Shown: piece by piece, positions 10,809 to 22,845 of the stretch
Layout of the letters: the number at the start of each line of letters is the position of its first letter
Numbering within the stretch: position 1 is the stretch's first letter
NCBI GenBank assembly: GCA_019279435.1
Contig: JAAALK010000079.1
Span: forward strand, 82,206,162-82,270,161
DNA length: 64,000 nt
Direction of reading: 5' to 3'
Source: Zizania palustris
Taxonomy: Eukaryota > Streptophyta > Magnoliopsida > Poales > Poaceae
The notes under the pieces: generated by a model
Told to the model about the DNA's origin: nothing
The model's database searches: none
Seen by the model: the letters and a program-made list of their open reading frames with translations, nothing else
Translations under genes and position numbers: made by a program

Positions 10809-13800
10809 TTGTGCAGGATCGGGGACTGGAGGACGTTTGGATCATGGACTCAGGATGCTCTCGCCACATGACGGGACATCGTAGATGGTTCTCCAGTCTC
10901 ACTCCCCCGAGCTCCAAAGAGTACATCACTTTCGGGAACAGTAGTCAAGGGAAAGTAAGTGGCATTGGCTCAATTCGCATTTCAGATCATTTCTCTTTGA
11001 AGAATGTTGCTTTGGTTAAAAATTTGAACTTCAATTTGATTTCTGTTTCGCAACTTCTTGAGGATGGTTTGGAGGTGCGTTTTAAGAAGGGCAACTCTTC
11101 TGTGGTTGATTCTAGATGGTCTTTGATTTGCCAGATCTTACCATTTGGTAAAGTTTTTCGAATTGACTTCTCTAGTTCTTTTGGCCCTTCTCGCTGTTTG
11201 ATTGCTGGATCCTCCTCTGAGCTCTGGAAGTGGCATAGGAGGTTAGGTCATTTGAGTTTTGATCTGCTAGTCAGGTTGAGCTCTATGGACCTCATCCGAG
11301 GATTGCCCAAGCTTAAGATGGAAAAGGATCTAGTTTGTCATCCCCATCGTCATGGGAAAATGGTTGCCGCTTCTCACTCACCTATGACTCAGGTGATGAC
11401 TTCGTATTCGGGCGAGCTTTTACACTTGGACACTGTTGGTCCAGCTCGGGTACGTTCATTCGGTGGGAAGTGGTACGCACTTGTCATTGTTGACGACTTT
11501 TCTCGATTCTCGTGGGTTTTCTTTTTGGAGTCTAAGGATGAGACGTTTCAGTTTATTCATGACTTGGTTTTGAAGCTGAAGAATGAGAATAATGGTCGGA
11601 TGCGAGCAATTCGCTCCGACAATGGCTCTGAGTTCAAGAACTCTCAGTTTGTCAGCTTCTGTAGTGATCAGGGTCTTGACCATCAGTTTTCTTCTCCTTA
11701 CACTCCCCCACAGAATGGCGTTGTGGAACGAAAGAACCGCACGCTAGTTGAGATGGCCAGGATGATGCTCGATGAGCACAAGACTCCTAGGCGTTTTTGG
11801 GCTGAAGCCATGAACACGGCTTGCTATCTGGCCAACCATATTTTTCTTCGAGCTTACTTAGGTAAGACTTCGTATGAGTTGCGGTTTGGCAGACAGCCCA
11901 AGGTGAGCCACTTGCGAGCATTTGGCTGCAAGTGCTTTGTGCTCAAGAAGGGAGGGCATTTGGACAAGTTTGAGTCTTGTTGTTGGGATGGTGTTTTTCT
12001 TGGCTACGCTTTGCATTCTCGAGGCTTCCGTGTTTGGAACCTCAAATCCTAGTTGCTTGTCGAGACTTGTGAGGTTTCATTTGATGAGTCCTTGCTTTCT
12101 TTGGCTCCTTCTTTTGAGCCTTTTGATGGTGAGCTCGGAGAGTCCATCATCGAGGAAGATGAGGATACTCCAGCCGCTAATGAGGGTGGGCCTTCTGCAC
12201 CCCCTACAGAGCCCACACCTTCTGAGACTTCGACTGAGGACGAGGGCGGACCTCTGATCACTTCTTCCACTTCGATCGAGCCCCCTCAATTGAGTCCAGA
12301 GGTGCCAGCTGCTGACTCCGGTGAGGTGACTTCAGATCACCAGGGAACCCGAGCAGTTTAGCGTGATCACCCCCCAGAGCTCATCATCAGTGATTTGACT
12401 GAGAGAACCTTGCGTTCATCTACCTCTCTTGCTGTGTTTGCTGAATCTGCTTTTGTTGCATCTTTTGAGCCCAGAGATGTTCCTCATGCTCTTTCTCATT
12501 CTAATTGGATTAATGCTATGCAAGAAGAGCTTGAGAATTTTGTCCGTAATCGGGTTTGGACACTAGTTGAGCCGCCACCAAGATGCAACCCCATAGGCAC
12601 CAAGTGGGTGTTCAAGAACAAACAAGGTGAAGATGGGGTTGTGGTGCACAACAAAGCTCGACTAGTTGCCCAGGGTTATTGCCAGAAGGAAGGTATTGAC
12701 TTTGAAGAAACCTTCGCTCTTGTCGCCCGTCTTGAGTCCATTCGTATTCTTCTAGCTTTTGCCGTTTCGAAGGGTTTTAAGCTTTTTCAAATGGACGTCA
12801 AGAGTGCTTTTCTGAATGGGTACATAGAAGAGGAGGTTTATGTTAGGCAACCCCCCGGTTTTGAGAACCCTAAGTTTCCTCGACATGTTTTGAAATTGCA
12901 AAAAGCCTTATACAGGTTGAAGCAAGCCCCTAGGGCTTGGTATGACTGGTTAAAGCAATTTTTGTTGGGGAAAGACTTTGTAATGGGTTCTGTGGATAAA
13001 ACTCTTTTCTTGCTCAGAGTTGCTTCAGATTTCTTAGTCGCTCAGATTTATGTGGACGATATTATCTTTGGCGGTACTACTAATGATCTTGTGTCCAAGT
13101 TTTCTGAGCAGATGCACGGTGAGTTTGAGATGAGCCTCATGGGTGAGTTCAAGTACTTCTTAGGGCTCCAGATCAAGCAGACCAAGGACGGCACCTTCAT
13201 CCACCAAGGTAAGTACACTCGTGATATGTTGAAAATTTTTGACTTTGGTGGTGAATTGAAGCCGCAGACGACCCCGATGGGCACATCTGGGGGTCTGGAC
13301 AAGGACGAAAGTGGTGTCAAGGTCAATGAGAGAGAGTTTCGAGGGATGATCGGTTCGCTGCTGTACTTGACGGCGACCAGACCGGACATTCAGTTCGCCA
13401 TAGGACTTTGCGCGCGTTTTCAGTCTTCACCACGCGCGTCTCATCGGCAGGCTATCAAGCGCATCTTCAGGTATCTCACTTATGCGCCCGATCTTGGTCT
13501 TTTCTATTCAGCATCATCATCTCTTGATTTATCTGGCTTTTTGGATGTCGATTTTGGTCGGTGCCGGTTGGATCGCAAGTCGACTTCCGGTACTTGCCAG
13601 TTTCTTGGTTCTTCTCTTGTCTCTTGGTCTTCTCGAAAGCAATCTGGAGTTGCTCTTTCAACTACTGAGGCTGAGTATGTAGCTGCTGCTAGCTGCTGCT
13701 CACAGTTGGTTTGGATGATTTCCACTATGCGAGATTTTGGGTTGTTTTTTCCTACCAGAGTTCCTTTGTTTTGCGACAGCACCAGTGCAATTAGTGTAGG

Positions 13801-13963
13801 GAAAAACCCGTGTCTCCATTCAAAAACCAAACATATTGATGTGCGCTTTCATTTTCTGCGGGATCAATATGAGAAAGGTGTCATTGACCTTGTTCATGTT
13901 GATACCCATCATCAGTTGGCTGACATTTTCACGAAACCCCTAGATCAGTCTACCTTTGAGTGA
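10769..13963 (+). pseudogene. Sirevirus pol (protease, integrase, reverse transcriptase, RNase H), two premature TAG stops
   Basis: Open in the frame -1 to gag from 10769, giving about 40 nt of overlap, so a -1 frameshift is possible. No classic slippery heptamer is obvious. Order: aspartic protease WIMDSGCSRHMTG (about 10840); GAG-pre-integrase zinc finger starting WHRRLGHLS (about 11228), whose second cysteine is replaced by His at 11345-11347 (CHPH for CxxC); integrase core with D, D, E in LDTVGP, RSDNGSEF and NGVVERKNR; RT with KARLVAQGY, QMDVKSAFLNG and YVDD (about 13050); RNase H with a D in the FLDVDF stretch, TEAEY and CDSTSAI; and the KHIDVRFHF...ADIFTKPL C-terminus. Stops: TAG 12050-12052 and TAG 12359-12361. 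Natural end TGA 13961-13963. No env-like ORF follows. Confidence 0.93.
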
Positions 13964-15304
13964 TTACGAGGGGATTTGGGTGTTGTGTATCCTTTCTAGG
14001 ATAGTTTGCGTCAGTTTTCTTTCTTCTTTACTCTTTTCTTGAGTCTTTTCGTGTGTGTTCATATCTTGCATATTCACGTATCACACTTTAGAGCTGCTTC
14101 TGTTATATGATTGAACTGCTTTACTTATTCTAGCTGGTACATGCTTTTGATTACTTGTCGATGATCATGCTTTGCTTCAGTTCACTTGATATGTCTGATA
14201 TATGTCATATGCATGGCTTTTATGCTTTAAAACTTGAAAAATTATCACCATTGCTTCTAGTAACTAGCATGTGTAGGCCGAATGTTTTTGCTATCTGTTA
14301 CATGCCTTGTAGCTAGTTCCTAACTTCGATGCAAACATGCAACTTGGACATCCTTCTGCTTTAAAACATGGAAATGTGTTATGAAAAAAATTCAAGAAAA
14401 ATGAAAATTCCATGCCTCTTTATGCATAACTTGTCAAGATCCAGGTGGGTTTGCTTTGTCGCATTGCATTGTTCTAGACTGCGTACCATAGCACTTTGGT
14501 ATGAACTAGGACAATGTAGTGTATGCCAAGATCAATGTCTTAAGCTTCTGATGGTCCAGATCTGGCCTAGGCTTGACTTGATCGATCAACATAAGGTTTG
14601 ACACGCAAATAACCCCTGGCATAAATGAAAAAGAGAAAAGAAAAAGCTTGAAAATTGAAATGAGAACAAGTTTGCTGAAGCACTTTGTTTTTGGACAATG
14701 CTTATCTTGGTAGATATCAGTTAGCTTTTGCATCTCAAGCTTTACCTTGCTTGTCAACTGGAAAATGTGGTGATGCTTTTATTTTGATAAAACTGAAAAC
14801 TGCGTGCTAATGACTTTCTTTAGATATCATCTGTTGCACTGATCATGCCATGAGTCTTAGACAGTATGTATTTTGCTACTTGTTAGATGTTGTAATTGCA
14901 GTCAATCATATCTGAGAAGCATGCTTTCTATCCTCCACATGCACTCCAGTTAAATTCACTGCATATTTTGAGGGGGAGTTGCATTTCAGGGGGAGTTCAC
15001 TTGTCAACAAGGGGGAGAAAATTTGGGATCAGAGTTTAAGGGGGAGTGTCTATCTCGCTCGTTCTTACTCTATTGATATCCTTGTTGTTCTGCAATCGCA
15101 CTCATTTTGAGCTTTTATGTTTTGGTTAACCATAATGACCACTTCTTGCTTTTGTTTGGCTTTCGGTCATTAGGGTTAAACTTTTACTTTATTTTATTCT
15201 TCTTTGTTTTTCTTGTGCTTTGTTTTCGTGTTTCCACATGTGTTCGTAGGTTCTGAGAAGATGAAGAAATGAAGTGTTGACAATGCACTCATCAAGGGGG
15301 AGAG
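13964..15304 (+). other. Sirevirus 3' non-coding region with multiple polypurine tracts
   Basis: No coding ORF. Repeated GGGGGAG tracts occur at about 14971, 14989, 15010, 15040 and 15295, the last of them immediately before the 3' LTR. Multiple PPT-like blocks here are characteristic of Sireviruses. Confidence 0.85.
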
Positions 15305-17306
15305 TGAGGAGCCATGCTGAATAGCGTGGGCCTCATGGCTCCAGATGTGATGAGTCATTGTCAACGATAGTCAAAGAGGACTGAGAAGAATGAAGATCTG
15401 CTGTTTCGTGGGCCGCGTGTGACTCAGGTACACGGGCAACAAGCGACTGTCGGGCAGAGGAGGCTGCGAAGTCGGGCTGGCCCAATCCGGGTACATGGGC
15501 CAGAAGCAGTAGAAGACCCACTGGGCTGCTGACCAGGATTGACTCAGGTACACGGGCGGTGAGTGATTGCCGGGCTGAGAGAGCTGCGGAATCGGGCCGG
15601 CCCAATCCGGGTACCTGGTGCAAAGTTAGTGGAGGCTTTGTTAGTTTCGGCGCAAAACTAACAACCGTTGATTCTGTATCGGACTGTCCAGAAGAGAAGC
15701 CATAGTCGCTACGAAAGCTTACCTTCCGGATAACTCATCTGTATCTCTAGGCCCACAGTCAGTCAGTCGTGTTTGTAAAAATTCCTAAGGGCAGTAGAGT
15801 CATTTCTTTTATTTTAGCGTCTGTAAAAACTCTAAGGGGCTGGTGGAATATTCCTAGTGTTGGGCTGCCTATAAATAGGGCCCCAATCCCTAGGGTTAGG
15901 TCACCCCTTCTAGAATTCACTTTTCAATCTATTGGGTCATTTTGCTCCCTGTCTTTCTCTCTCCCTGTGTGCGCCACCAAGCAACAAGCCTTGTTCTTTC
16001 TTAGATTGATTTGGTTCTTTGCTGTTGGAAGCTTTTATTCCCATCTATTCTCATGCGCAACACTTCATTTAAGACTCTGTAGGTTTGGTTTGCCCGCAGT
16101 TAATTTATTCTCTGAGAATAAGCTTCTCTGTTGCTGTGACTTGTTCTTCACGAGGAGTACTAGTTCTTGCTATTTGCAAGTAGTACTACTTCACTGTAGC
16201 AACAGTATACTAGTACTCTAGCCTTGCTTTTTCCTGCACAACTTTTTGATCGTGTTGGCAGGGCTAAAATCTCTTTTCTGACTGTTTCTGGTGAAGCCCC
16301 TTCTCTCTGGCCGAAGCCCCTCAGCTCTGTGAGGCAGGCTTCGATCTAACATCTTCGAGTGCGTCGCTTGAACTTCGACTTCACTTGTGTGTACTATGTT
16401 TCTAGCTTCGAAGTATTTTTTGAGCTCTGTCAGCTTGACATACTTCGACCGTCTGTGCGAAGGTATACTCCAACTCGAGCTCTTCAAAGTCCATACTTCG
16501 ACAGGTTTCGAAGTTGGGTTCGAAGTTTGTCTCTCTGATAGACTTCGCTCGACGTGTTGGTTTGCTGTTGTCTTTTCCAAAGGTCTCAGTTTGTGTGTTC
16601 GAAGTTTTTCGGAGTTAGCCCATGGGCCGAAGGATATCACTTCATTTATCACATCTCGACCAAGCTAGCTCCAAAGGCAGAGTGTAGGCTTCGATTTGGT
16701 TTCTCTGTCGTGTGTCGGGCTTCGCTACTCTTTCGAAGGTTGTCTTTCTGTGAGCTTGTTCGAAGCTTTCTGTTCGAAGTCTAGCCTTCGAAGTACACTG
16801 TTCGAAGCAACCTTCGACTCTGTCATACTTCGCTTTGAAGCATACTTCGCTCTTTGCCACACACGATCTAGGCTAGACCAAACAAACCTTCGGCACTTTC
16901 ACAATAGTCTTTGCCAGGCGTCGACACTGACCTCCGAAGCAGGCTTCGACACCGACCTCCGAAGCAGGCTTCAACACAGTAGAGCAGGCTTCGCCAAGTT
17001 CCGAACAGGAGACAAATCTGAACAGTAACTTCTCATCTCACTTTATATATACTTAGATCATTCATTGAGGAGTTTGACCTGACATGTCTAGCATACTTTG
17101 TTTATCTGCCTGGTTGCACTTCTTTGGTAGTTCTCTGTTTGACATCAGTTGCTTATAGGCTAGATACCTTTAGACTTAGGCTATCTGTTCATATTCTGCT
17201 GCTTAGTCTTTTGAGGTGCGTTGGGTGTTGGGAACATGCCATATATTCGAAAGAATTTTTTAAGGCACCCATTCACCCCCCTCTGGCCGCTACTTTCGGT
17301 CCTACA
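15305..17306 (+). repeat. 3' LTR of the Sirevirus
   Basis: TGAGGAGCC to CCTACA, with a TATA box at 15869-15879. Followed by the right TSD AGCGA and by hAT-1 sequence. Confidence 0.93.
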
Positions 17307-17580
17307 AGCGATGGTTGAAGCAGGGGCCATGACGGTGGCGGGGGCTGGCGGCTGCAGCGGAGGCTGGCTAGGGTGGCGACGGCAGCAGGGGTTGGCGAGG
17401 GCGGCGACGGCAGCAGGGTCTAGCGAGGGCCGCAGCTGCAGAGAGGGCAAGCGAGAGCGGCGGCTTCAGCCAACGCTAAATATGGCGCTTAGCCCCTAAG
17501 CGCAACGGAGACCCGCCGCATGGCGCATAAGCACGCTGTAGCGTCCGCTTTCTTCCGCATTTGCGAACCCTGATGTCACC

Positions 17581-18029
17581 ACAAGAAATCAAGACCAATA
17601 ATATTTCACCACAAGAAAGCGTTAATGTGTTAAAGTGTTATTTCTGAATTTTCTTTAAATCATGGATCTACAATTGCCTATTTTTATATGCTATTGATGT
17701 TGTTCGATTTTAGAGGCTTCTTTTTGATACATGTTTGTAATTTCCTAACAATTTGAAGTTATTTAGGTGTCACCAAATATATATATATATATATGTATAA
17801 TTTCTTATATATATTCTTTTCGTATGCAATTTTTTATTTGACACCAACGTAAATAGTATAACAAAACCTATGCGTCACCCGTTTTGGACCAACATGTCTC
17901 ACACGTGTCATGCGTGTGAGATCTGTAGGTCCGGAATGATGCCGATGGACATATTCGCCACGCTAAACGCATGGTAAAACCTCCTTCTGTCACTCTATCT
18001 ATAGATACATTGTAATGCGACTAACTCAT
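17581..18029. other. CACTA-2 intron-like sequence with an AT microsatellite
   Basis: AT-rich CACTA-2 core between hAT-1 and solo LTR 1, including an (AT)n run at about 17778-17802. The first bases resume sequence similar to that before hAT-1 (GTTAATGTGTTA). A short open stretch around 17870-17970 ends at a donor-like GGTAAAAC and could be an exon of the En/Spm gene. I cannot confirm it. Confidence 0.35.
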
Positions 18030-21000
18030 TGTGGCGCCCCGATTTACCGAAATCAGAACATTATTGAATTTCCAAAGAAAGACAATAATACAAGAGGTTC
18101 ATCATGCGACAACGTACATACGACAAGCATTCATGGTACGCAGACCATATTATTACATAAGAGTGTAATTAAAATAATAAAAGTAAACTGCATGACGAAC
18201 GTCTTCTTCGGGATCTTTCTTCTTGACTGGGTCGCTACTCCAGACCGTCTTCGTAGTAGGCATCCTCTGTGGTGTTCAACGGGTATGAGTACAAAAAGTA
18301 CTCAACAAGCCACCGCAAATGCAAGTAATAATGCAGGGTAATAAACAAGGAAGGGTAAATGGCTAACAGTGCGGAAAAGTACATTTTCAGTTATTGCATT
18401 TAGTGTAGTCAAGTTTAATCGTACGGAAAAGTGAACATGAGTATCAACAACATCATCTAACTCGAGGAGTACGTTTTACCTCCTCGCACAACAGTCCTTA
18501 CATGTCAAACCATCATGCACATACATATTCAAAGTAATCTAACTATGTGATGTCACGCAACCCGCCCTTGACCGTGGGCTCGGCTTTTCGAAAAGATTTA
18601 AGACTCTGATCAGAGATGTACTACTGTACCCACAAGGCACGCACTCATCCCAAACGAGATGACCCATACCACGGGAACTCGTGCCAAAACCTCAGCATGA
18701 AATGCTCCAAGCGATAACCACCCGCTCTAGGTTTCGCCGGCGCGCCAGGCCGCATCCCGGCTAACGTCGCACCCCCTTTTGCGCCACATTGGTACAAGAC
18801 ACCCGCAGGTGCTGCTTGACCCATCTCCAAATGGTGGCCTCGGTTTGGAACACTCCATACCTTAGTTAGGACTTACCCATTAGACTTGTGGTTAGTATGG
18901 AAGTGTATTGCAACGGATCCCGCAGACCGATCCTTATAGTGCCCCGGGTGCTACCGACCAATGCCCTAGCTTGCACCCAGAACCCACCATGCATTCACTC
19001 ACAACCACAACTCCAACACCGACAGAATTCCAAAGGTGAGAATAACGGGGATCATATAGTAGAACCAATCGCTACGACTCATTTTTAATCCTATAGCAAT
19101 TGTGTCAATACATAGGACACTAGCTAATAACATTTTTCATATGGTGACAAGGAGTTTAGGCTAGAGAGCATGGCTTGGGTTGCACATCAAGGTTGGGGGA
19201 TCCTAAATAAATATAATGTAAGGGTATCTTTTGACTAATGCATATATAACCTATGTGTTTTAGCGATAGTGTAATCAAACATGGGTTCAACATGCTCAAA
19301 AGATTGGTTTGGTGACTTGCCTTGTTCAGTGAAGGGTGAGGGAGGAACTTCCGGGAAATATTCCGGCTCCTCGACGGCGTCGTAGTCTTTTCAATATAAC
19401 AAAGTAGAATACGACATTCAATCAAACAATATAACATCACACAATAAGCGTATAGGTTTAAATTGGTTTAATTGAATGAAAACCAAGTTGTTAAGTTTCT
19501 GAAATTTATTTTATAAATAATTTTAGAAGGAATTATAATGAAAGGTTGCCCTATATAAAAAGGGGTTTAAATGTGAGTAGTCTCATATTAAGTTTCCTAA
19601 TAAATTTTAAAATGAAAAGTTCATGTCAAATTAGTGGTTTTCAGTATATGAACAGAAAGGAATAGATATAAACTTTACTGAAGTTTAAATATTTGAATTT
19701 ATATTTTTACCCTAAGGGCATTTGAATACCTATTTAAATAAACATGAAAAGTCCAAAGTAAACCTACTGTTTTTATTGCATGAACATGTAGAGAATAATT
19801 TTACAAAATTTCTGAAATTGGAATGGTAATTTTTGAAGCTAAAATGCGCAGATATGAATTTTACAAGTTTAAAACAGTTTCTGGAATTTATTTTAAATTT
19901 AAATCCCCTCGGGTCCACGGTGAGCCAGGCCCAAGGTGAACCCGCACACTGTGCGCGTGGTCCAGCCCAATCTGGACCGTTAGATCCAGATCCAACGCGC
20001 AAGGGCGAGGCGCGGCGCGTAAGTGATAATGGACGGCCACGATTAAAACGCACGAAAGGGTACCACGTGGACGCACGAGATCGAGCGCGGGTTTTAAATG
20101 GAAATGAACGCGCGAGATTAAAACGTACCGCTTTGACCAGATCCGACGGTGCGGATTAGATCGTGCACGTGGAGCAACTAGCGCCGCTCGATCGCGATCG
20201 TGCGGTCGGGATTGAATCCGACACGACACGGGTACTCAACCCGTGCCGGTCATCTTCTCCGACGACGGCGAGCGGGCCAGGGGCCACGGCGAGCGCCGGC
20301 GGCTCTAGCTAAGCCTAGAAATGGAAAGAGGACGTTGTGGCGGTCACGACAGTACCTTAGGCGAGGCGAGGGGTTGACGGAGCACGGTCGGCGGCGAGGG
20401 TAGACGACGGAGCGGTTCGGGCTCCTCGTCGGCGATGGTGCTCCGGCGGGGTTCGACGTCGGTGGAGGGGTGGCCGAGGTCGGGGTCGTCCTTGCGGTCA
20501 CGATGGTGGCGAGGGCGTGGAAGGAGGTGGTCCGAGGCGACGGCGAGCGGTGGCCGGAGGCGAAACAGTGGGAGTGCGCTAAAAGGCGAATCGCGGGTGC
20601 TCTGTTCGTTCTCGCGGCGAGTGGGCGTGGGGGATCAAGTGCGGATGGCCAGGGGGCTTAAATAGGCGTGCCAGCGAGGTTTAACGGGCGTCGCATGCAA
20701 GGAAAGCCGAGGAGGGCCTTAACTCGCCGACGAGGGCTCGGCCATACGCGGTGCGGTGTTCCCGGGGGCTTAAACGCGTGCCTTAACGCGCTTAAATGGC
20801 CGGCGGGCCTTGGGGAAATTATTGTCAGGGTCGGTTTAACGGGAGGGGGAGCCGGCGAGCGGATCCGAGGCGAGGTCCTCGGCTGGCGGATTTAGGGGGG
20901 TGGCACGAGGTTGATGACGGAACTGACAGGTGGGGGCCACTGGCCAGCGGGCGCGAGTGCGCGAGGGAGAGGGCTGACGGGTGGGGCCGTGGTGTCGGGC

Positions 21001-21255
21001 GCGCGCGCGAGGGGAGGAAATAGATTAAAATCTTAGGGCTACTTCCAAGCTTGGTAAAAATTTGTAAAAATTCTCAAAAATATATTTTGGCCTTGGGAGT
21101 TTATACAAAAATTTTCAGCTCCTGGTTTGGTCATTAACTCTATGTTGTAGTTCAAAATGGTATAGAAGGGTATTTAAAGGTATTTCCCAAATTAATAAAC
21201 CCAAGAAATTGAATTAAATAATATTTTTATTACTTTGAAAATTTGGGGTGTTACA
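18030..21255 (-). mobile_element. Solo LTR copy 1 (long chromovirus-like gypsy LTR, 3.2 kb)
   Basis: Starts TGTGGCGCCCC, ends GGGGTGTTACA, and is flanked by a perfect TSD CTCAT (18025-18029, 21256-21260). It aligns along its whole length to 48580-51955 (same orientation) and to 38168-41541 (opposite orientation). No PBS, PPT or internal coding domain is present, so it is a solo LTR left by LTR-LTR recombination. Transcription sense is inferred as minus from the TATA-like CTATTTAAGCCC of copy 2. Ends of the form TGTAACACCCC...GGGGTGTTACA are common in long-LTR Tekay/Del-type elements, but that family assignment is inference. Confidence 0.8.
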
Positions 21256-21273
21256 CTCATTTCTACTGTACAG

Positions 21274-22238
21274 GAAGCTAAATCCGGCAACATGCCAAGT
21301 GACATCGAGGTGTATGCTTTTGGTCACAAAGGAAGCGATCCTACACAGCCATATGTCTTGTGTAGCCAGTCAGCCACGAACCATTTGGTGAGATGTTAGC
21401 AATGTTAAGAGTTTGCGTAATTTATTTTTTCTCCGTCTAATCGGACATGTTGTTTTTTGCAGGCGCAGTATGGTGAACACATGGTTCGACTCCATTGAGA
21501 GGACTATGATTGGCGGAGAGAACCTGTCGACCAAATGGCCGTGTACTCTAACGGAGGTGGAAAAAGCCATGGACGGTGAGACAGTGTTTTTATCAATGTT
21601 TTGTGTATGGTATTGTAATGGTAACTAACTCATTCCATGTTGTAGGTACTCCATATTCAATGGAGTTATTGACTCGAGAGCGGTGAGAGCTCAGAAGTTA
21701 GCTCAGACGTCGCAGAGCTCCGTCGGAGTTGGCTCCAGCCGTCGTCGCTCAGAAGCAAACCCGGAGGTGGTTCAGCTGAGGGAGGAAATGAGGCGGCGCG
21801 ATGAGCACAGCAGGCAACAACAAGAGTACTATACCGCCTGCTTAGCACAACAGCAGACGATGATCCAAGTAAGTGTAGTTTGCAGTGTTGCAGTTAAAAA
21901 GTATTCAGCAATAGGTTTAGAACTAACTGATTGCATTACAACATGTGTAGCAACTAGCCCAGCAACATGGTGGATTTGACATGTCCTTGTTCCAACCACT
22001 ACCTCCCCCGCCACCACCACTTCCATTTGTTCCTCCTACATCACCTGAGGTACCTCTTGACATATCGTTACTTGAGATACTTAAGTTAGCGTTTAGAAGG
22101 TTAGTTGAGTTTGTTCTCTAATTTTGTCTATTTCTTCAGAGTCTCCGTACGCCTGGTCAGGATGGAGCCTCCGGGGCAAATGTGGATGAAGCGGGAGGCA
22201 GCGACGGTGCCCACGACCCAAATGTGGGCGATCAATGA
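21274..22238 (+). pseudogene. 3' exons of an En/Spm (Ptta, PF03004-like) transposon gene in CACTA-2
   Basis: Five exons with clean GT-AG borders: 21274-21387, 21463-21575, 21646-21868, 21951-22049 and 22140-22238 (TGA 22236). The acceptor of the first is CTGTACAG, ending 21273. The product has GNMPSDIEVYAFGHKGS, YGEHMVRLH, EDYDW, the YSNGGGKSHGRYSIFNGVIDS block typical of Ptta/En/Spm proteins, a charged coiled-coil (EEMRRRDEHSRQQQEYY), a proline tract and an acidic Gly-rich C-terminus. A TGA at 21496-21498 (between H and ED, where a Gly codon is usual) breaks it. Upstream exons are missing. Such proteins are thought to bind subterminal repeats. Solo LTR 1 lies in the intron only 18 bp before the first acceptor. 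Confidence 0.75.
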
Positions 22239-22245
22239 GTATGGA

Positions 22246-22490
22246 CATATGTGACTTTGTATGTGCATCTCGATGTGTTATGTGACTTTGTATGTGAATT
22301 TGGATGGTATATGTTAATTTAGATGTGTACTATGACTTTGGATGTGAATTTAATTGTGTTATGTGATTTTTGGATGTGATGTGTGAAGTTTGGATGTGAA
22401 TTTGGATGTGAGATGTGCTTTTGGATGTTATATGTGAAGTTTGAATGTGATTTTGGATGTTATATGTGAATGTGATATACATTGTGGTTG
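22246..22490 (+). repeat. Degenerate TTTGGATGTGAA / TATGTGA minisatellite
   Basis: Imperfect tandem copies of a unit around TTTGGATGTGA(A) and ATGTTATATGTGA, directly after the stop of the En/Spm gene and before the subterminal repeats. Confidence 0.6.
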
Positions 22491-22534
22491 GATGTCAGTG
22501 TGAATAGGGGAACCGGGAAAAACAAAAAAATACC

Positions 22535-22845
22535 AGCTAACTTCCGTGGGCTTTGACCATAGCCGATGGAAGTTAGCTGCTTTCGGCCACGTGGGCAGAA
22601 AGGCTAACTTCCGTCGGCTAGGGCCAATGCCGACGGAAGTTAGGTGCCCCTAACTTCCATCGGCCAGGCTGGCCGACGGAAGTTAGCGCGCCTCTACTGA
22701 CGTGGAAGAGTTCGGCGCTAACTTCCGTCGGTCGCTGACGGAAGTTAGCTAACTTCCATCTACTCACTTCCATCGGCCAAATGCCGACGGAAGTTAGCTT
22801 CTTCCGTCGGGAAAGGGCTAACTTCCGTCGGCTTTCCTGGATTGT
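22535..22845. repeat. Right subterminal repeats of CACTA-2
   Basis: At least ten copies of the AACTTCCGTCGGC motif in both orientations before the right terminus, mirroring 4600-4840. Confidence 0.85.

Larger units (their letters stand above)
6001..17306 (+). mobile_element. Sirevirus-lineage Ty1/copia retrotransposon, full-length but inactive
   Basis: Two LTRs of about 2.0 kb, a tRNA-iMet PBS at 8004, gag with two zinc-knuckle regions and a coiled-coil, a pol in copia order (protease, integrase, RT, RNase H), and a 1.3 kb 3' untranslated part with several polypurine blocks. Long LTRs, a long gag, pol in a different frame and multiple PPTs are hallmarks of the Sirevirus lineage (Opie, Ji and Prem2 relatives). 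TSD is GGCGA (5996-6000) / AGCGA (17307-17311), one mismatch. By eye the LTRs differ at roughly 2-3% in the stretches I compared, so the insertion is not very recent. Stops in gag and pol make it non-autonomous now. Confidence 0.93.
5293..17572. mobile_element. hAT-1, non-autonomous hAT element split by a Sirevirus
   Basis: Left end CAAGGTTAGAAAAAGC and right end (as complement) CAGGGTTCGCAAATGC form imperfect terminal inverted repeats of the CAGGG type. A perfect 8 bp TSD, ATGTCACC, lies at 5285-5292 and 17573-17580, the hAT hallmark. Subterminal sequence is rich in GCGTT/AAGC and GCTTAAGC motifs. After removing the Sirevirus only about 970 bp remain. It consists of an AT-rich left half and GC-rich 'AGCGAGGGCGGCGACGG'-like imperfect repeats on both sides of the retroelement (5887-5995 and 17312-17465). 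No transposase is present. Confidence 0.85.

Noticed and set aside
13964..15304. Env-like ORF expected in some Sireviruses
   Set aside because: No long frame, signal peptide or membrane segment in this region in any frame.
17778..17802. AT run as a promoter TATA box
   Set aside because: It is a dinucleotide microsatellite within an intron-like region.
18030..21255. 3.3 kb units considered as complete DNA transposons because their ends are inverted
   Set aside because: TG...CA ends, 5 bp TSDs and absence of transposase fit solo LTRs better. Inverted TGTAACACCCC/GGGGTGTTACA ends are normal for these LTRs.
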